Shown: positions 8,050-17,131 of the stretch, one piece after another | Layout of the letters: every line of letters begins with the position of its first letter | Numbering within the stretch: position 1 is the stretch's first letter | Source: Pseudoduganella rivuli | GTDB lineage: Bacteria; Pseudomonadota; Gammaproteobacteria; Burkholderiales; Burkholderiaceae_D | Direction: 5' to 3' | Assembly: GCF_009674485.1 (NCBI RefSeq) | Contig: NZ_WKJJ01000005.1 | Span: 361,161 to 425,160, forward strand | DNA: 64,000 bases | Notes under the pieces: model-generated | Database searches by the model: none | The model's input: the letters and a program-made list of their open reading frames with translations, nothing else | What the model was told of the DNA's origin: nothing | Translations under genes and position numbers: made by a program

Positions 8050-8739
8050 ATGGACAGCCTCAGCGAAATTTCCACTCTTTCCGGCGCTGCGCTGAACCGC
8101 GACGGCATGGCCGCCGCCCTGGCGCGCGGCGTGCGCACATTCGACGGTTGCGCGCTGGACGATGCCGACCTGTCGCGGCTCGACCTGCAGGATTGCACCT
8201 TCGTCCGCTGCACGTTCGGCGGCGCCGTGCTGTATGCGTGCAAGCTGGCGCGCACGGTCTGGCTGCGCTGCCGGGCCGGCGGCGCGGATTTCGAAGCGGC
8301 CGACGCCGTCGATGCGCAATTCGACAGTTGCGACTTGAATAACACCAAGTGGCGCCGCGCGCGGCTGGCGTCGGTGCGTTATGCCAATTGCAAGCTGACC
8401 GGCGCCTCGCTGGAGGAAACGTCGCACCTGGGCGCCGCGTTCGAGGAATCGCTGCTGGTGGGCGCGGATTTACGGGGTTTTTCCTTCAAATCCGCCACGC
8501 TGAAACAGCTGGATTTTTCCGACGCTTACCTGGCTGGTTGCGATTTCCGCGAAGCGGTCTTTGACGGCGGCAGCCTGCGCAACGCAGTGCTGAAACAGGC
8601 GAAATTCACCGGCGCGGACTTGCGCAGCGTGAACCTGGAAGGGGTCAAATTGAGTGAAGCGGGCCTGTTCAAGGGCGCCGTGATTTCGCACAGCCAGGCG
8701 GCGGCCTTCCTCGGCGAACTGGGACTGATCGTCGCATAG
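8050..8739 (+). CDS. Pentapeptide repeat protein
   Basis: 229 residues from the ATG at 8050, preceded by AAAGGA; longer in-frame starts fall inside the sCache gene. From about residue 35 the chain is a run of A(D/N)LXX-type pentapeptides (DADLSRLDLQDCTF, GADLRGFSF, GADLRSVNLEGVKL) that should fold into a right-handed quadrilateral beta-helix. The C-terminal helix AAAFLGELGLIVA resembles the dimerisation end of Qnr/MfpA proteins, which mimic DNA and bind gyrase, and the length is similar. That similarity is suggestive only: I see no clear Qnr loops. It stands as a single gene. Confidence 0.85.
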   Translation: MDSLSEISTLSGAALNRDGMAAALARGVRTFDGCALDDADLSRLDLQDCTFVRCTFGGAVLYACKLARTVWLRCRAGGADFEAADAVDAQFDSCDLNNTKWRRARLASVRYANCKLTGASLEETSHLGAAFEESLLVGADLRGFSFKSATLKQLDFSDAYLAGCDFREAVFDGGSLRNAVLKQAKFTGADLRSVNLEGVKLSEAGLFKGAVISHSQAAAFLGELGLIVA

Positions 8740-8876
8740 ACTGGTCAAACCCGGCGCATTCCCGATCAACAGAGTGAGTGTTTTGCCGGGTGTCTTCGTG
8801 CCGCCCCGTGGAAGCCACTATCATGGCCCATCGCCGGAAAAACCGGCTGCGAGCGATGATGAGACGGGATGGCACG

Positions 8877-11800
8877 ATGATCAATAAGAACAGGAGACTG
8901 CGCGGGCACGCCGTGCATTTCAGTATGCTGGCGCTGGCCTTGTCCGTGAGCACGGCATACGGACAGCAGCAGCCGGCGGTGCCGAATACGGGCGATGCGC
9001 TGCTCGATACCATGGGCCTGACGTCCGCCAACAAAGTGCAGACGGCCGGGCAGCAGGACGCGTCCGATGGTTCCCATTTAAAGGTCGTACCGCGCAAGGG
9101 CGCCACCACGTATATCGCGACGGCGTTCCCGTCCACGGCGGCGCCGTCCCTCAGCCTGTTCAGCGCTTACGACGGCAAGGAGTTTACATCGCTGGCGTCG
9201 GAAACCTATGCGCCGCCGGGCGGCGTGCGTGACCCGTCGATCTTCCACGCGGATGACGGCTACTACTATGTCGCCTACACGTCCGCCCAAGGCGGCGGCT
9301 TTGCCGTCGCCCGCTCGAAGGATTTGCGCAGCTGGTCGCACGTGGTCGATGTGGTTGATGTGGCCCTGGCGGGCGCCCGCGCGCCGGAATGGCTGCAAGG
9401 AAGCGATGGCAAGGTGCACGTGATCGTGTCGGCCGCGCAGCGCGACGGCGCCGCCGTCAACTACCTGCTGACGGCGGCCGGTACCGGCTTCAAGCGCTTT
9501 GGCAAGCCGGTGCGCCTGCCAGGGCTGGATGGCTATGTGGACGCCTTTGCCGTGCGCGATGGCGGCGTGTTCCGGCTGCTGGCCCGCAAGCAGGCCACGG
9601 GACACCTGGAAATGGCGGTGGCCCGCGATCCGTCCGGCCCGTGGACCATGGAAAAGACGGGCGACTGGGCTGGCTGGGGGGCAGACAATGGCGCGCCAGC
9701 GCTGGTGAAGCTGGAGGACGGCGGCTGGCGCCTGTATTTCGAGGGCGACGGCGGCAGGCGCTATTACAGCAGCGACAGCCGGGATTGGACGTCGTGGTCG
9801 CCGAAAGCGGAACTGGCGTCGATGTCGGGCACGGCGCGCCACTTTACGGTGATTGCCGAACCGTCGAAGGTTGTCGATGCCGCCACCGCGCCGAAGCACA
9901 AGCCGCAGACCGTCACGTGGGACCGGCATTCGCTGATGCTCGACGGCCGGCGCAAGATGATCTGGGGCGGTGAAATCCACCCGTTCCGCCTGCCGTCGCC
10001 GGACCTGTGGCGCGACGTGCTGCAAAAGATGAAGGCGATGGGGATGAACACCGTGTCGTTTTATTTCGACTGGGGCTACCACACGGCGCGCCCAGGCGAA
10101 TATGACTTCACGGGCATCCGCAACATGGAGCGCGCCATCGAGATGGCCGAAGAGCTGGACATGTACGTCATCATGCGGGTGGGACCGTACGTCAACGCCG
10201 AGCTGACGCGGGGCGGATTCCCCGGCTGGCTGGCGCGCCAGCGCGCCGTGGCGCGCACCGATGCGCCGGACTATATCCGCGCGGCCGACGAGTGGCTGAC
10301 GCAAATCAACGCCATCGTGGCGCGCCACCAGGTCACCAATGGCGGCGGTAACGTCATCGCCTACCAGCTGGAAAATGAACTGAGCCAGACCACCGACGCG
10401 CACAAACGCTACATGCGCCACTTGCACGACAAGGTGCGGGCGGACGGCATCACGGTGCCGCTGTTCCACAATTCGGCGGGCCGCCTGCCTAACTGGACGC
10501 CGCCGGAATCGAGCGCGCCGTTTGCCGTGCCGGGTCCGACGGACCTGTATGCATTCGATGGCTATCCGGGCGGCGGCTGCACCAACACGCGCACGCCGGG
10601 CAAGCCGAACACGGTCCCCAACTGGGGCATGTATGGCGAAATGCCGCCGGCGGGAACGGCCGGTCCCGTGAAGATCGGCGCGCTGGCGTCGCCGAAGACG
10701 CCCGGCTTTGCTGCTGAAATCGGCGGCGGCTGGTTCGACTTCTGGGGCAGCGTAGGGACGTACGAATGCACGGCGGAGCGGATCGGTTCCAGCTATACGC
10801 GCGTGTTTTATGGTTCCAGCCTGGTCAACGCCTTGTCGCTGCACACGGTGTACATGGTGTACGGCGGCACGTCGTGGGGCTGGTCGCCGGCCTCGGTGGT
10901 GTACACGTCCTACGATTACGGCGCAGCCATCGACGAAGGGCGGGGCTTGCGCGAAAAGGCGCTGACCCTGAAGCAGATGGGTCATTTCGTGCAGGCGGCG
11001 GAAGGCTTGTTGGCAAAGATGGACAAGGCGGAACCGCTTGCCGCATCGACGGACCGCATCAAGCTGTATCACAACATCAGCCCGGATGGGGGCGCGCGCC
11101 TGATTTATGCGCAGCATTACCCGTCGGATGCGACCACCAACGATCCGTTCAGTTTTACGCTGAAACTGAAGGCGGGCAGCTATACGGTGCCGCAGCAGGG
11201 CAGGCTGGCGCTGAACGGTCATGACGCCAAGCTGCTGCTGGCCGACTATGCGCTGGAACGCCAGCAACTGGTGTACACGACGTCCGATACGCAAACGCAC
11301 ATGCGGCAGGGCGCGCGCGACCTGGCCTTGCTGTATGGCCGCTCGGGCGAGGATGGCGAGACGGTGTTGCGCTATGCGCAGGCGCCGAAGGTGGAAGTGT
11401 TGCAGGGGCAGGTGGCCCATGCCTATGACGCGGCGCGCGGCGACTTGCGGCTCAATTACGTGCACAAGGATTTGGCCATCGTGCGCATTACGCCGGCGGG
11501 AGGCGCGCCGCTGCTGCTGTTGCTGGCGGACGATGCGGCCGGGCGCCAGATTTGGAAAGTGGAGACGGTGCACGGGCCGGTCTTGCTGCGCTCTTCGGCG
11601 CTGGTGCGGTCGGCAGCGTGGCAGCAGGGCGTCCTCGCGGTGCAGGGTGACAGCACGGCGCCGTCCACGCTCGACGTGTGGGCGGACCGCGCCGCCACCG
11701 GTGTGCGCTTCAACGGGCAGGCGCTGAAGCTTGCCCGAGGCAGCGATGGCCGTGTCGTGGCCGGCGGTATTGCCGGTCCCGCGCCGTACCGGCTGCCGGA

Positions 11801-12854
11801 CTTGATGGCGCTGCCGTGGGGCATGCGCGTGGATTCACCGGAAGCGCGGGCGGACTTCGATGACAGCGGCTGGCGCAAGGCCGACCTCACCGTCAGCGCG
11901 GCCACCACGGCCACGCAGCCGCCGCAGGGGCAGCCCGTGCTGGCCATGAGCGACTATGGCTTCCACCATGGCGACGTCTGGTACCGGGGGCGCTTCGAAC
12001 TGGCGCCCGGTCACACGCTGCCGACGCAGCTGGAACTGGCTTATGGCGGAGGCGGCGCGGGCATGCTGCAAGGTTGGCTGGATGGCGTGTATCTCGGCGT
12101 CAGCGAAGTGCCGTCCGGCGAAGCGCGGCCGAAGACCACGGCAACCGCATCGTTCACGTTGCCGGCGGATGCCCTGAAACCGGGACCGCACGTGTTGTCC
12201 GTCATGGTGCGCAACAATTCGCACAACTGGGACCTGGCCGCCAATGACGAGCACAAGGAAGCGCGCGGTTTGATCAGCGCTTCGCTGGCCGCGCCGCAGG
12301 GAGCGAAATTCGCCACGCCGATCGCGTGGAAATTGCAGGGCAACCGGGGCGGCGAGGAAATCGCCGACCTGGTGAGGGGACCGATGAACAATGGCGGCTT
12401 GTACGGCGAGCGGCAGGGCTGGTATTTGCCGACGTCCGGCGCGGCCATAGCGGATGGCTGGGCTGCCGCGTCGCCCGGTATTGCGCCACCGCAGGCCGGC
12501 ACTTACTGGCTGCGCACCAAGTTCAAGCTGGACTTGCCCAAGCAGCACGACATCCAGCTGGGCCTGGCCTTCGGCGACACCAGCAAGCCGCAATCGGCGG
12601 CCAAGACCCGGGTGCTGATGTTCGTCAACGGCTGGAACATGGGTAACTTCATCAGCCACATCGGCCCACAGCGCACCTTCGTACTGCCGCCCGGGATTTT
12701 GAACGCGAACGGTGACAACACCATTGCGCTGGCCGTGACGACGGATGGCAAGCCGGAAAATGCGCTGGAGCCGGTCAAACTGGTTACGCTGCGCGCAGCT
12801 CGGGGCGGCGTACCGGTAACCCCGGTCGCGCAACCCGAAAAAACGCTGCGTTAA
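8877..12854 (+). CDS. GH43-like/GH35 fusion: secreted beta-galactosidase
   Basis: 1325 residues from the ATG at 8877, chosen because it directly precedes a signal peptide (MLALALSVSTAYGQ). Residues about 65-350 look like a five-bladed beta-propeller of the GH43/GH32 type (GGVRDPSIFHADDGYYYVAY, VARSKDLRSW). Residues about 350-720 are a GH35 TIM barrel: IWGGEIHPFRLP, VGPYVNAEL, acid/base Glu501 in YQLENEL, and probable nucleophile Glu614 in AAEIGGGWFDFWG. The rest is beta-rich, jelly-roll type carbohydrate-binding modules (WYRGRFELAPG, a second WLRTKFKLDLP). It would remove terminal beta-galactose from a glycan in the periplasm or outside. It converges on the GalNAc operon. Confidence 0.85.
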   Translation: MINKNRRLRGHAVHFSMLALALSVSTAYGQQQPAVPNTGDALLDTMGLTSANKVQTAGQQDASDGSHLKVVPRKGATTYIATAFPSTAAPSLSLFSAYDGKEFTSLASETYAPPGGVRDPSIFHADDGYYYVAYTSAQGGGFAVARSKDLRSWSHVVDVVDVALAGARAPEWLQGSDGKVHVIVSAAQRDGAAVNYLLTAAGTGFKRFGKPVRLPGLDGYVDAFAVRDGGVFRLLARKQATGHLEMAVARDPSGPWTMEKTGDWAGWGADNGAPALVKLEDGGWRLYFEGDGGRRYYSSDSRDWTSWSPKAELASMSGTARHFTVIAEPSKVVDAATAPKHKPQTVTWDRHSLMLDGRRKMIWGGEIHPFRLPSPDLWRDVLQKMKAMGMNTVSFYFDWGYHTARPGEYDFTGIRNMERAIEMAEELDMYVIMRVGPYVNAELTRGGFPGWLARQRAVARTDAPDYIRAADEWLTQINAIVARHQVTNGGGNVIAYQLENELSQTTDAHKRYMRHLHDKVRADGITVPLFHNSAGRLPNWTPPESSAPFAVPGPTDLYAFDGYPGGGCTNTRTPGKPNTVPNWGMYGEMPPAGTAGPVKIGALASPKTPGFAAEIGGGWFDFWGSVGTYECTAERIGSSYTRVFYGSSLVNALSLHTVYMVYGGTSWGWSPASVVYTSYDYGAAIDEGRGLREKALTLKQMGHFVQAAEGLLAKMDKAEPLAASTDRIKLYHNISPDGGARLIYAQHYPSDATTNDPFSFTLKLKAGSYTVPQQGRLALNGHDAKLLLADYALERQQLVYTTSDTQTHMRQGARDLALLYGRSGEDGETVLRYAQAPKVEVLQGQVAHAYDAARGDLRLNYVHKDLAIVRITPAGGAPLLLLLADDAAGRQIWKVETVHGPVLLRSSALVRSAAWQQGVLAVQGDSTAPSTLDVWADRAATGVRFNGQALKLARGSDGRVVAGGIAGPAPYRLPDLMALPWGMRVDSPEARADFDDSGWRKADLTVSAATTATQPPQGQPVLAMSDYGFHHGDVWYRGRFELAPGHTLPTQLELAYGGGGAGMLQGWLDGVYLGVSEVPSGEARPKTTATASFTLPADALKPGPHVLSVMVRNNSHNWDLAANDEHKEARGLISASLAAPQGAKFATPIAWKLQGNRGGEEIADLVRGPMNNGGLYGERQGWYLPTSGAAIADGWAAASPGIAPPQAGTYWLRTKFKLDLPKQHDIQLGLAFGDTSKPQSAAKTRVLMFVNGWNMGNFISHIGPQRTFVLPPGILNANGDNTIALAVTTDGKPENALEPVKLVTLRAARGGVPVTPVAQPEKTLR

Positions 12855-12859
12855 CCATA

Positions 12860-12886
12860 GGGGTCAGTGCATCGCAGCCTGACCCC
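12860..12886. terminator. Convergent-gene hairpin
   Basis: GGGGTCAG (12860-12867) and CTGACCCC (12879-12886) form a perfect 8-bp stem with an 11-nt loop in the 40-bp gap between the GH35 gene and the convergent hypothetical gene. It can act in both directions, though it has no T-run. Confidence 0.5.
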
Positions 12887-12894
12887 GGGGGTAG

Positions 12895-13179
12895 TCAATT
12901 GGGATGGTTCGAGCGCGGGGTTTTTTCCACCCCGGTATCTTCGCGGTCGTCCTCGAACAAGTCGTTGCGCTGGTATGTTTCCGTGCCGGTGGATGACTGG
13001 CGGTTGCCGCCGTCTTTCCCGGCATTTTGTCCGGTTTTCTGCGCGCTTTGTTTCGACTGGCCTTTTTCGACACCCTGGCCGCTGGTGGCGCCTTCCGTTC
13101 CCGACGGCGTTCCCTGGATACCGTCCTGGGTGCCGCTGCCGCCGATCGACTGGTCTCCGTGCTGTTGATTCTGAGCCAT
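12895..13179 (-). CDS. Small low-complexity hydrophilic protein
   Basis: 94 residues from the ATG at 13179 (MAQNQQHGDQSIGG), preferred over an in-frame start at 13260 that would add an atypical Arg-rich extension. The sequence is almost entirely Gly, Gln, Ser, Thr, Lys and Asp with no hydrophobic core, no signal peptide and no membrane segment; it should be intrinsically disordered. It resembles the composition of small stress-induced hydrophilin-like proteins, but I recognise no family. It lies downstream of the sugar permease gene on the same strand, about 100 nt after it in genomic order reversed, and may be independent. Confidence 0.55.
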   Translation of the reverse strand: MAQNQQHGDQSIGGSGTQDGIQGTPSGTEGATSGQGVEKGQSKQSAQKTGQNAGKDGGNRQSSTGTETYQRNDLFEDDREDTGVEKTPRSNHPN

Positions 13180-13278
13180 GATAGCCTCCATGAAATGCGC
13201 CGGGCCATCCCGGCGTTTCCCCATGCTAGGCGCTGTCAAGCCATGCGGCTGTAGGCGCACGCCCCGGCTGTCTGTAGG

Positions 13279-15099
13279 TCAGCGGGCAAAATGCGCTTCG
13301 ATTTCTTCCAGCGTTTTGCCCTTTGTTTCCGGCAACAGGAACGCGGCAGCCAGGAAATACACGACCGTGCAGGCTGCACCATAGAAAAACATGGTCGAGT
13401 AGCCGTGGCGGCCCACGGTGGGCAGGAACACGGCGGCAATCACCGTCGACACGAATTGATTGATCAGCAGCGCAATGCTCATGCCGTTGGAACGGATGCG
13501 CGTCGGCATCAGTTCCGACAGCGCCAGCCAGACGCAGACGCCGGGACCGACGGCAAAGCTGGCCACGAACAGGAAGATCGCCAACGCCACCAGCCAGCCA
13601 TGCGAGGGCGGCGGTACCGCGCCCAGCATGGCCTGTTCGATGCGCAGCGGGGCGCCGACGGCGTCCCGTGGATTGGCGAATGGATTCAGGTGCAGCTTGC
13701 GGAAGAACGCGCCGATCACGCTGTCCTGCTGCACGGTGGCGTCGCGCGACACCGCCAGCGCCGGCAGGGCAGGATCGTCGCTGCGCAGCGCCTGCACGTT
13801 GGTGAACGGGCCATACGCATACGCTACCGTCAACTGCACAGGTCCATTGCCGCCGGCCGCGCCCAGCGCCTGCAGCGTGGCGCCATCGGCGCGCAGCGAC
13901 AGGCCGTCGTTGACGACCGCCGCCTGCACCAATGCCGTCACGTCCCGCTGCGTACCTTCGGCGCTGCGGAACAGCAGGCCCGCCGCCACCAGCGCCACCA
14001 CGATGCCGGCGCTGCCCATCATCAGCAGGAACTTGCGGCCCCGCGTATCGACCAGCGCCACGGCGGCCACCGTCATCACCGCGTTCAACACCTTCAGGCC
14101 GACGTCGGCCATGTTGGCGGTGGCGCCCGGCAAGCCGGCCTGGTTCAGGATGTTGACCACATAGGCCAGGATGGAATTGATGCCCGTCGCCTGCGTGCAG
14201 GCAAGAATCAGGCACGCCAGCAGGAACGGCAGCACATAGCGGCGGCTCAGCAGGGGATCGGTGGCGCGCGGCGCGGCGATGTCGGAATGCACCAGCGCCA
14301 GGCCCGCGCCAATGTCGCGCATTTCCGCTTCCGTTTCCGCCGGGGTACGGGTGCGCAGCAACGCGGCGCGGGCCTGTTCGATGCGGCCCCGTCGCGCCAG
14401 CCAGCGGGGCGATTCGGCCAGCGACAGGCTGCCGATGGTGAAGACCACGCCGGGGGCGAGGCACATCCAGAAGATGCGGCGCCATGCCTGGTCCTTTGCA
14501 TCGAACAGCGCTTCGGCGCGGGCCGATTCCGGCAGCAGTTTCGCCGTTTCCACGGCAGCTTCCACGCCCTGTGCTTCGATATAACCGATCACCGCTGCGG
14601 CCACCAGGCCCACCGTCAGCAACAGCTGGAACAAGGCGGCGCCCCGTCCGCGCTGGCGCGCATGCAGGCATTCGGCCAGGTACAGCGGCACCACCACGCC
14701 AATCAGGCCGCCGGACACCCCTTGCAACAACCGTCCCAGCAACAGCGCCGTATAGCCGTCCGACAAGGCAATCAGTGGAATACTGGCCGTGAACAGGCCG
14801 CCCGCCAGCACCATGGCCCAGCGGCGCCCGATGGCATCGGCCAGCGCGCCGGCGAACAGCGACGACAGCACGGAACCCAGCAGCACGGCCGCCACGATGA
14901 ATGACAATTGCTGCGCACTCAGTTGCCATGCTTGCGATGCGGTGGACTCCAGGTAGGGCAGGGCGCCGGCGATGATGCCGACGTCGATACCGTAGAGCAG
15001 GCCGCCCATGCCGGCAATGAACAACAGGTAGCGCATGGCCCAGATGCGGGACGGGGGCGCGGTGGGGGATGGTTCTGCTGGGGTGGGGGCGCGGTGCAT
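13279..15099 (-). CDS. Sugar porter family MFS permease with long extra loop
   Basis: 606 residues from the ATG at 15099, preceded by CGGAG. It has SP-family signatures: GGLLYGIDVGIIAGALPYL in TM1, GALADAIGRRWAM, GRLLQGVSGG, ESPRWLARRGR and PETKGKTLEEIE at the C-terminus. At about residues 380-500, between TM9 and TM10, there is an insertion of some 120 residues that is absent from ordinary 450-500-residue sugar porters and should face the periplasm. It is the last gene of the agaS-kinase-agaZ-agaR-deacetylase operon, so it is the likely inner-membrane GalNAc or galactosamine-type sugar importer. The kinase in the same operon fits uptake of unphosphorylated sugar. Confidence 0.85.
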   Translation of the reverse strand: MHRAPTPAEPSPTAPPSRIWAMRYLLFIAGMGGLLYGIDVGIIAGALPYLESTASQAWQLSAQQLSFIVAAVLLGSVLSSLFAGALADAIGRRWAMVLAGGLFTASIPLIALSDGYTALLLGRLLQGVSGGLIGVVVPLYLAECLHARQRGRGAALFQLLLTVGLVAAAVIGYIEAQGVEAAVETAKLLPESARAEALFDAKDQAWRRIFWMCLAPGVVFTIGSLSLAESPRWLARRGRIEQARAALLRTRTPAETEAEMRDIGAGLALVHSDIAAPRATDPLLSRRYVLPFLLACLILACTQATGINSILAYVVNILNQAGLPGATANMADVGLKVLNAVMTVAAVALVDTRGRKFLLMMGSAGIVVALVAAGLLFRSAEGTQRDVTALVQAAVVNDGLSLRADGATLQALGAAGGNGPVQLTVAYAYGPFTNVQALRSDDPALPALAVSRDATVQQDSVIGAFFRKLHLNPFANPRDAVGAPLRIEQAMLGAVPPPSHGWLVALAIFLFVASFAVGPGVCVWLALSELMPTRIRSNGMSIALLINQFVSTVIAAVFLPTVGRHGYSTMFFYGAACTVVYFLAAAFLLPETKGKTLEEIEAHFAR

Positions 15100-15152
15100 G
15101 GGGGTCTCCGGGATGTTATTGATTGTCTGTGTCGGCACGCTCTTTGGCGGCT

Positions 15153-15189
15153 CATGCAGGGCAGCTTCGCTGCGCGAAACTGCCCTACG
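15153..15189 (-). repeat. Intergenic stem-loop repeat, copy B
   Basis: On the minus strand, AGGGCAG-T-TTCGC, a 3-nt loop and GCGAA-G-CTGCCCT form a 13-bp stem with one T/G pair, in the gap between the deacetylase gene and the permease gene. Sequence and architecture match the element at 28829-28867, including the position of the T/G pair and the flanking GTAGGGC and TGCATG. Both copies read in the sense of their operon. Confidence 0.6.
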
Positions 15190-16318
15190 GGTTTTGCGTT
15201 TCGGCGTTGTTCAACGGGATGGCCTCGCCTTCGACATAGACTGCGACGGGGTGCAGGGCTTCGTCCAGCACCACGATATCGGCCCAGGCGCCGGGTTGCA
15301 GGCGGCCCCGTTCCATTTCGTCCAGGTAATCGGCCGGATAGCGCGACAAGCGGTTCGATGCGTCGGCCAGGTCCAGTCCCAGCCCGACGAAATTGCGCAG
15401 CGCCTGGTCCATCGTCAGCACGCTGCCCGCCAGCGATCCGGTGGCGAGCCGCACGCAGCCCTGGCACTTGAAGACGCGCTGCGTGCCCAGCGCATATTCG
15501 CCGTCCGGCATGCCGGTGGCCGAGGTGGCGTCGGTGACGCCGTACAGCCGGGGAATCGCGCGCAGCGCGGCGCGGATCACGCCTGGCTGCACGTGCTGCA
15601 GATCCGGGATGATTTCCGCATACTCGGCGTGCGCCAGCGCGGCGGCCGCCATGCCGGGGGCGTGGTGGTCCGTGCCGGTCATGCCATTGAATAAATGGGT
15701 AAAGCCGGTCGCGCCCGCGTTCAGCGCGGCCACGCCATCGTCATAGGTGCCCGCGCTGTGGCCGATTTGCACGCGGATCCCCATGCCGCGCAGGGCGGGA
15801 ATCAATTCCAGGTGGTCCGGTACTTCCGGCGCCATGGTCAGCACGCGGATCGGGGCGATTGCATTGAGCGCCTGTACCTGCGCCAGGCTGGCCACCATGA
15901 CGTCCGGCGGCTGGGCGCCGAGCCGGTGGATATTCAGGAACGGCCCCTCCAGGTGCACGCCCAGCATGCGGGCGCCGCCCGCGGGACGGGCAGCGATGAC
16001 GCCGGCCAGTCCTTCCAGCGCACGCCGGATTGCCGGTTCGCGCGCCGTCAAGGTCGTGCCCAGCAGCGACGTGGTGCCATGCCGCGCATGGGTACGGGCC
16101 ACGACCGCGCCCGCATCGCCGCCTTCCATGATGTCGGTGCCGGCCGCGCCGTGTACGTGCAAGTCGATAAAGCCGGGCAGGATGGTCAGCGCGCGATTGC
16201 CTGCAACGGCCGCGTCATGCCCGATGGTGTGGATGCGCTGGTCAAATGCGATCGTGCCGTTGATCCAGCCGGAAGGAGTAAGAATTCTGCCGCTTAAGCT
16301 GTTGAATACGTTTGACAC
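15185..16318 (-). CDS. nagA: N-acetylglucosamine/N-acetylgalactosamine-6-phosphate deacetylase
   Basis: 377 residues, the normal NagA length. Metal-site and substrate motifs are present: GFIDLHVHGAAG (about 48-59), GVHLEGPFLN (about 124-133), HSAGTYDD, and FTHLFNGMTGTDHHAPGM. It removes acetate from the amino-sugar 6-phosphate. Because the operon contains agaS and an agaZ-like gene, the substrate is more probably GalNAc-6-P (AgaA role) than GlcNAc-6-P, but the family does not discriminate well from sequence. The start is a GTG at 16318, 6 nt after the agaR stop. Confidence 0.88.
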   Translation of the reverse strand: MSNVFNSLSGRILTPSGWINGTIAFDQRIHTIGHDAAVAGNRALTILPGFIDLHVHGAAGTDIMEGGDAGAVVARTHARHGTTSLLGTTLTAREPAIRRALEGLAGVIAARPAGGARMLGVHLEGPFLNIHRLGAQPPDVMVASLAQVQALNAIAPIRVLTMAPEVPDHLELIPALRGMGIRVQIGHSAGTYDDGVAALNAGATGFTHLFNGMTGTDHHAPGMAAAALAHAEYAEIIPDLQHVQPGVIRAALRAIPRLYGVTDATSATGMPDGEYALGTQRVFKCQGCVRLATGSLAGSVLTMDQALRNFVGLGLDLADASNRLSRYPADYLDEMERGRLQPGAWADIVVLDEALHPVAVYVEGEAIPLNNAETQNP

Positions 16319-16324
16319 CGCGCT

Positions 16325-17092
16325 CTATTCCGCTATGAGTAATTCGATGCCCAGCCGTTGCAATCCCTCGCGGTATTCCGGGCTGATGGCGGCATCGGTG
16401 ATGACGGTATGGACGCGGTCCAGCTGCACGATGCGGTGCAGGCTGACGCGCCCGAACTTGGAAGCGTCCGTGAGGACGATGATCTTGCGTGAGCGCTCCA
16501 CCATCTTGTGGTTCAGGCTCGCTTCCGCTTCATGGTGGGTGGTGACGCCGAATTGCAGGTCGAAGCCATCCACGCCGAGGAACAGCTTGTCGAAACTGTA
16601 CGCCTGCAGGCAGGCTTCGGCCTGGCTGCCCTGGATCGACAGCGACTTCTTGTGCAGCAAACCGCCCGTCAGGATCAGGTCCACGCCCGGCGCATCCTGC
16701 AATTCCCACGCGATGTTCAAGCCATTGGTGGCCACCGTGACGCCGTCCGCGTCGCGCAGGTGGCGCGCCAGCGAAATCGTCGTGGTGCCGGAATCGATGA
16801 CGATATTGTCGCCCGGCTGCACCAGGCTGGCCGCCAGCGCCCCGATGCGCTCCTTTTGCTCATGGTTGATGGCATCCTTCTGGCGGATGCTGTGCTCGGG
16901 CGGCGGCGTGCGCGCCAGCAGCGCGCCGCCATGGCTGCGCGTGACCAGTCCCTGCGATTCCAGCGCCGTCAGGTCGCTGCGGATCGTCACGGCGGACACG
17001 CCGAACTGTTCGACCATATCAGTGACTTGCACCGAACCCTGGCGGGCCAGGATTTGCAGGATCGCTTCGCGGCGTTGGCTGGTATTGCGCAT
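16325..17092 (-). CDS. agaR: DeoR/GlpR-family repressor, probable AgaR
   Basis: 255 residues. The N-terminal DeoR helix-turn-helix is clear (REAILQILARQGSVQVTDM, then FGVSAVTIRSDL), followed by the DeoRC sugar-phosphate sensing domain (IVIDSGTTTISLARHL, FLGVDGFD, LTDASKFGR). It is embedded in the GalNAc operon between the deacetylase and agaZ genes. DeoR-type repressors of this branch bind arrays of CTTTC-like elements, and just such elements crowd the divergent promoter region at 20606-20897. I infer autoregulated repression relieved by a phosphorylated intermediate. Confidence 0.85.
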   Translation of the reverse strand: MRNTSQRREAILQILARQGSVQVTDMVEQFGVSAVTIRSDLTALESQGLVTRSHGGALLARTPPPEHSIRQKDAINHEQKERIGALAASLVQPGDNIVIDSGTTTISLARHLRDADGVTVATNGLNIAWELQDAPGVDLILTGGLLHKKSLSIQGSQAEACLQAYSFDKLFLGVDGFDLQFGVTTHHEAEASLNHKMVERSRKIIVLTDASKFGRVSLHRIVQLDRVHTVITDAAISPEYREGLQRLGIELLIAE

Positions 17093-17131
17093 GTGGGGGC
17101 TCTGTAGGCTGTAGGCTGAAAAAACGGCAGC

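Noticed and set aside
9078..11573. 831-residue minus-strand frame opposite the GH43/GH35 gene
   Set aside because: Arg/His/Ala-rich antisense shadow with no recognisable motif; the plus-strand enzyme has clear catalytic motifs.
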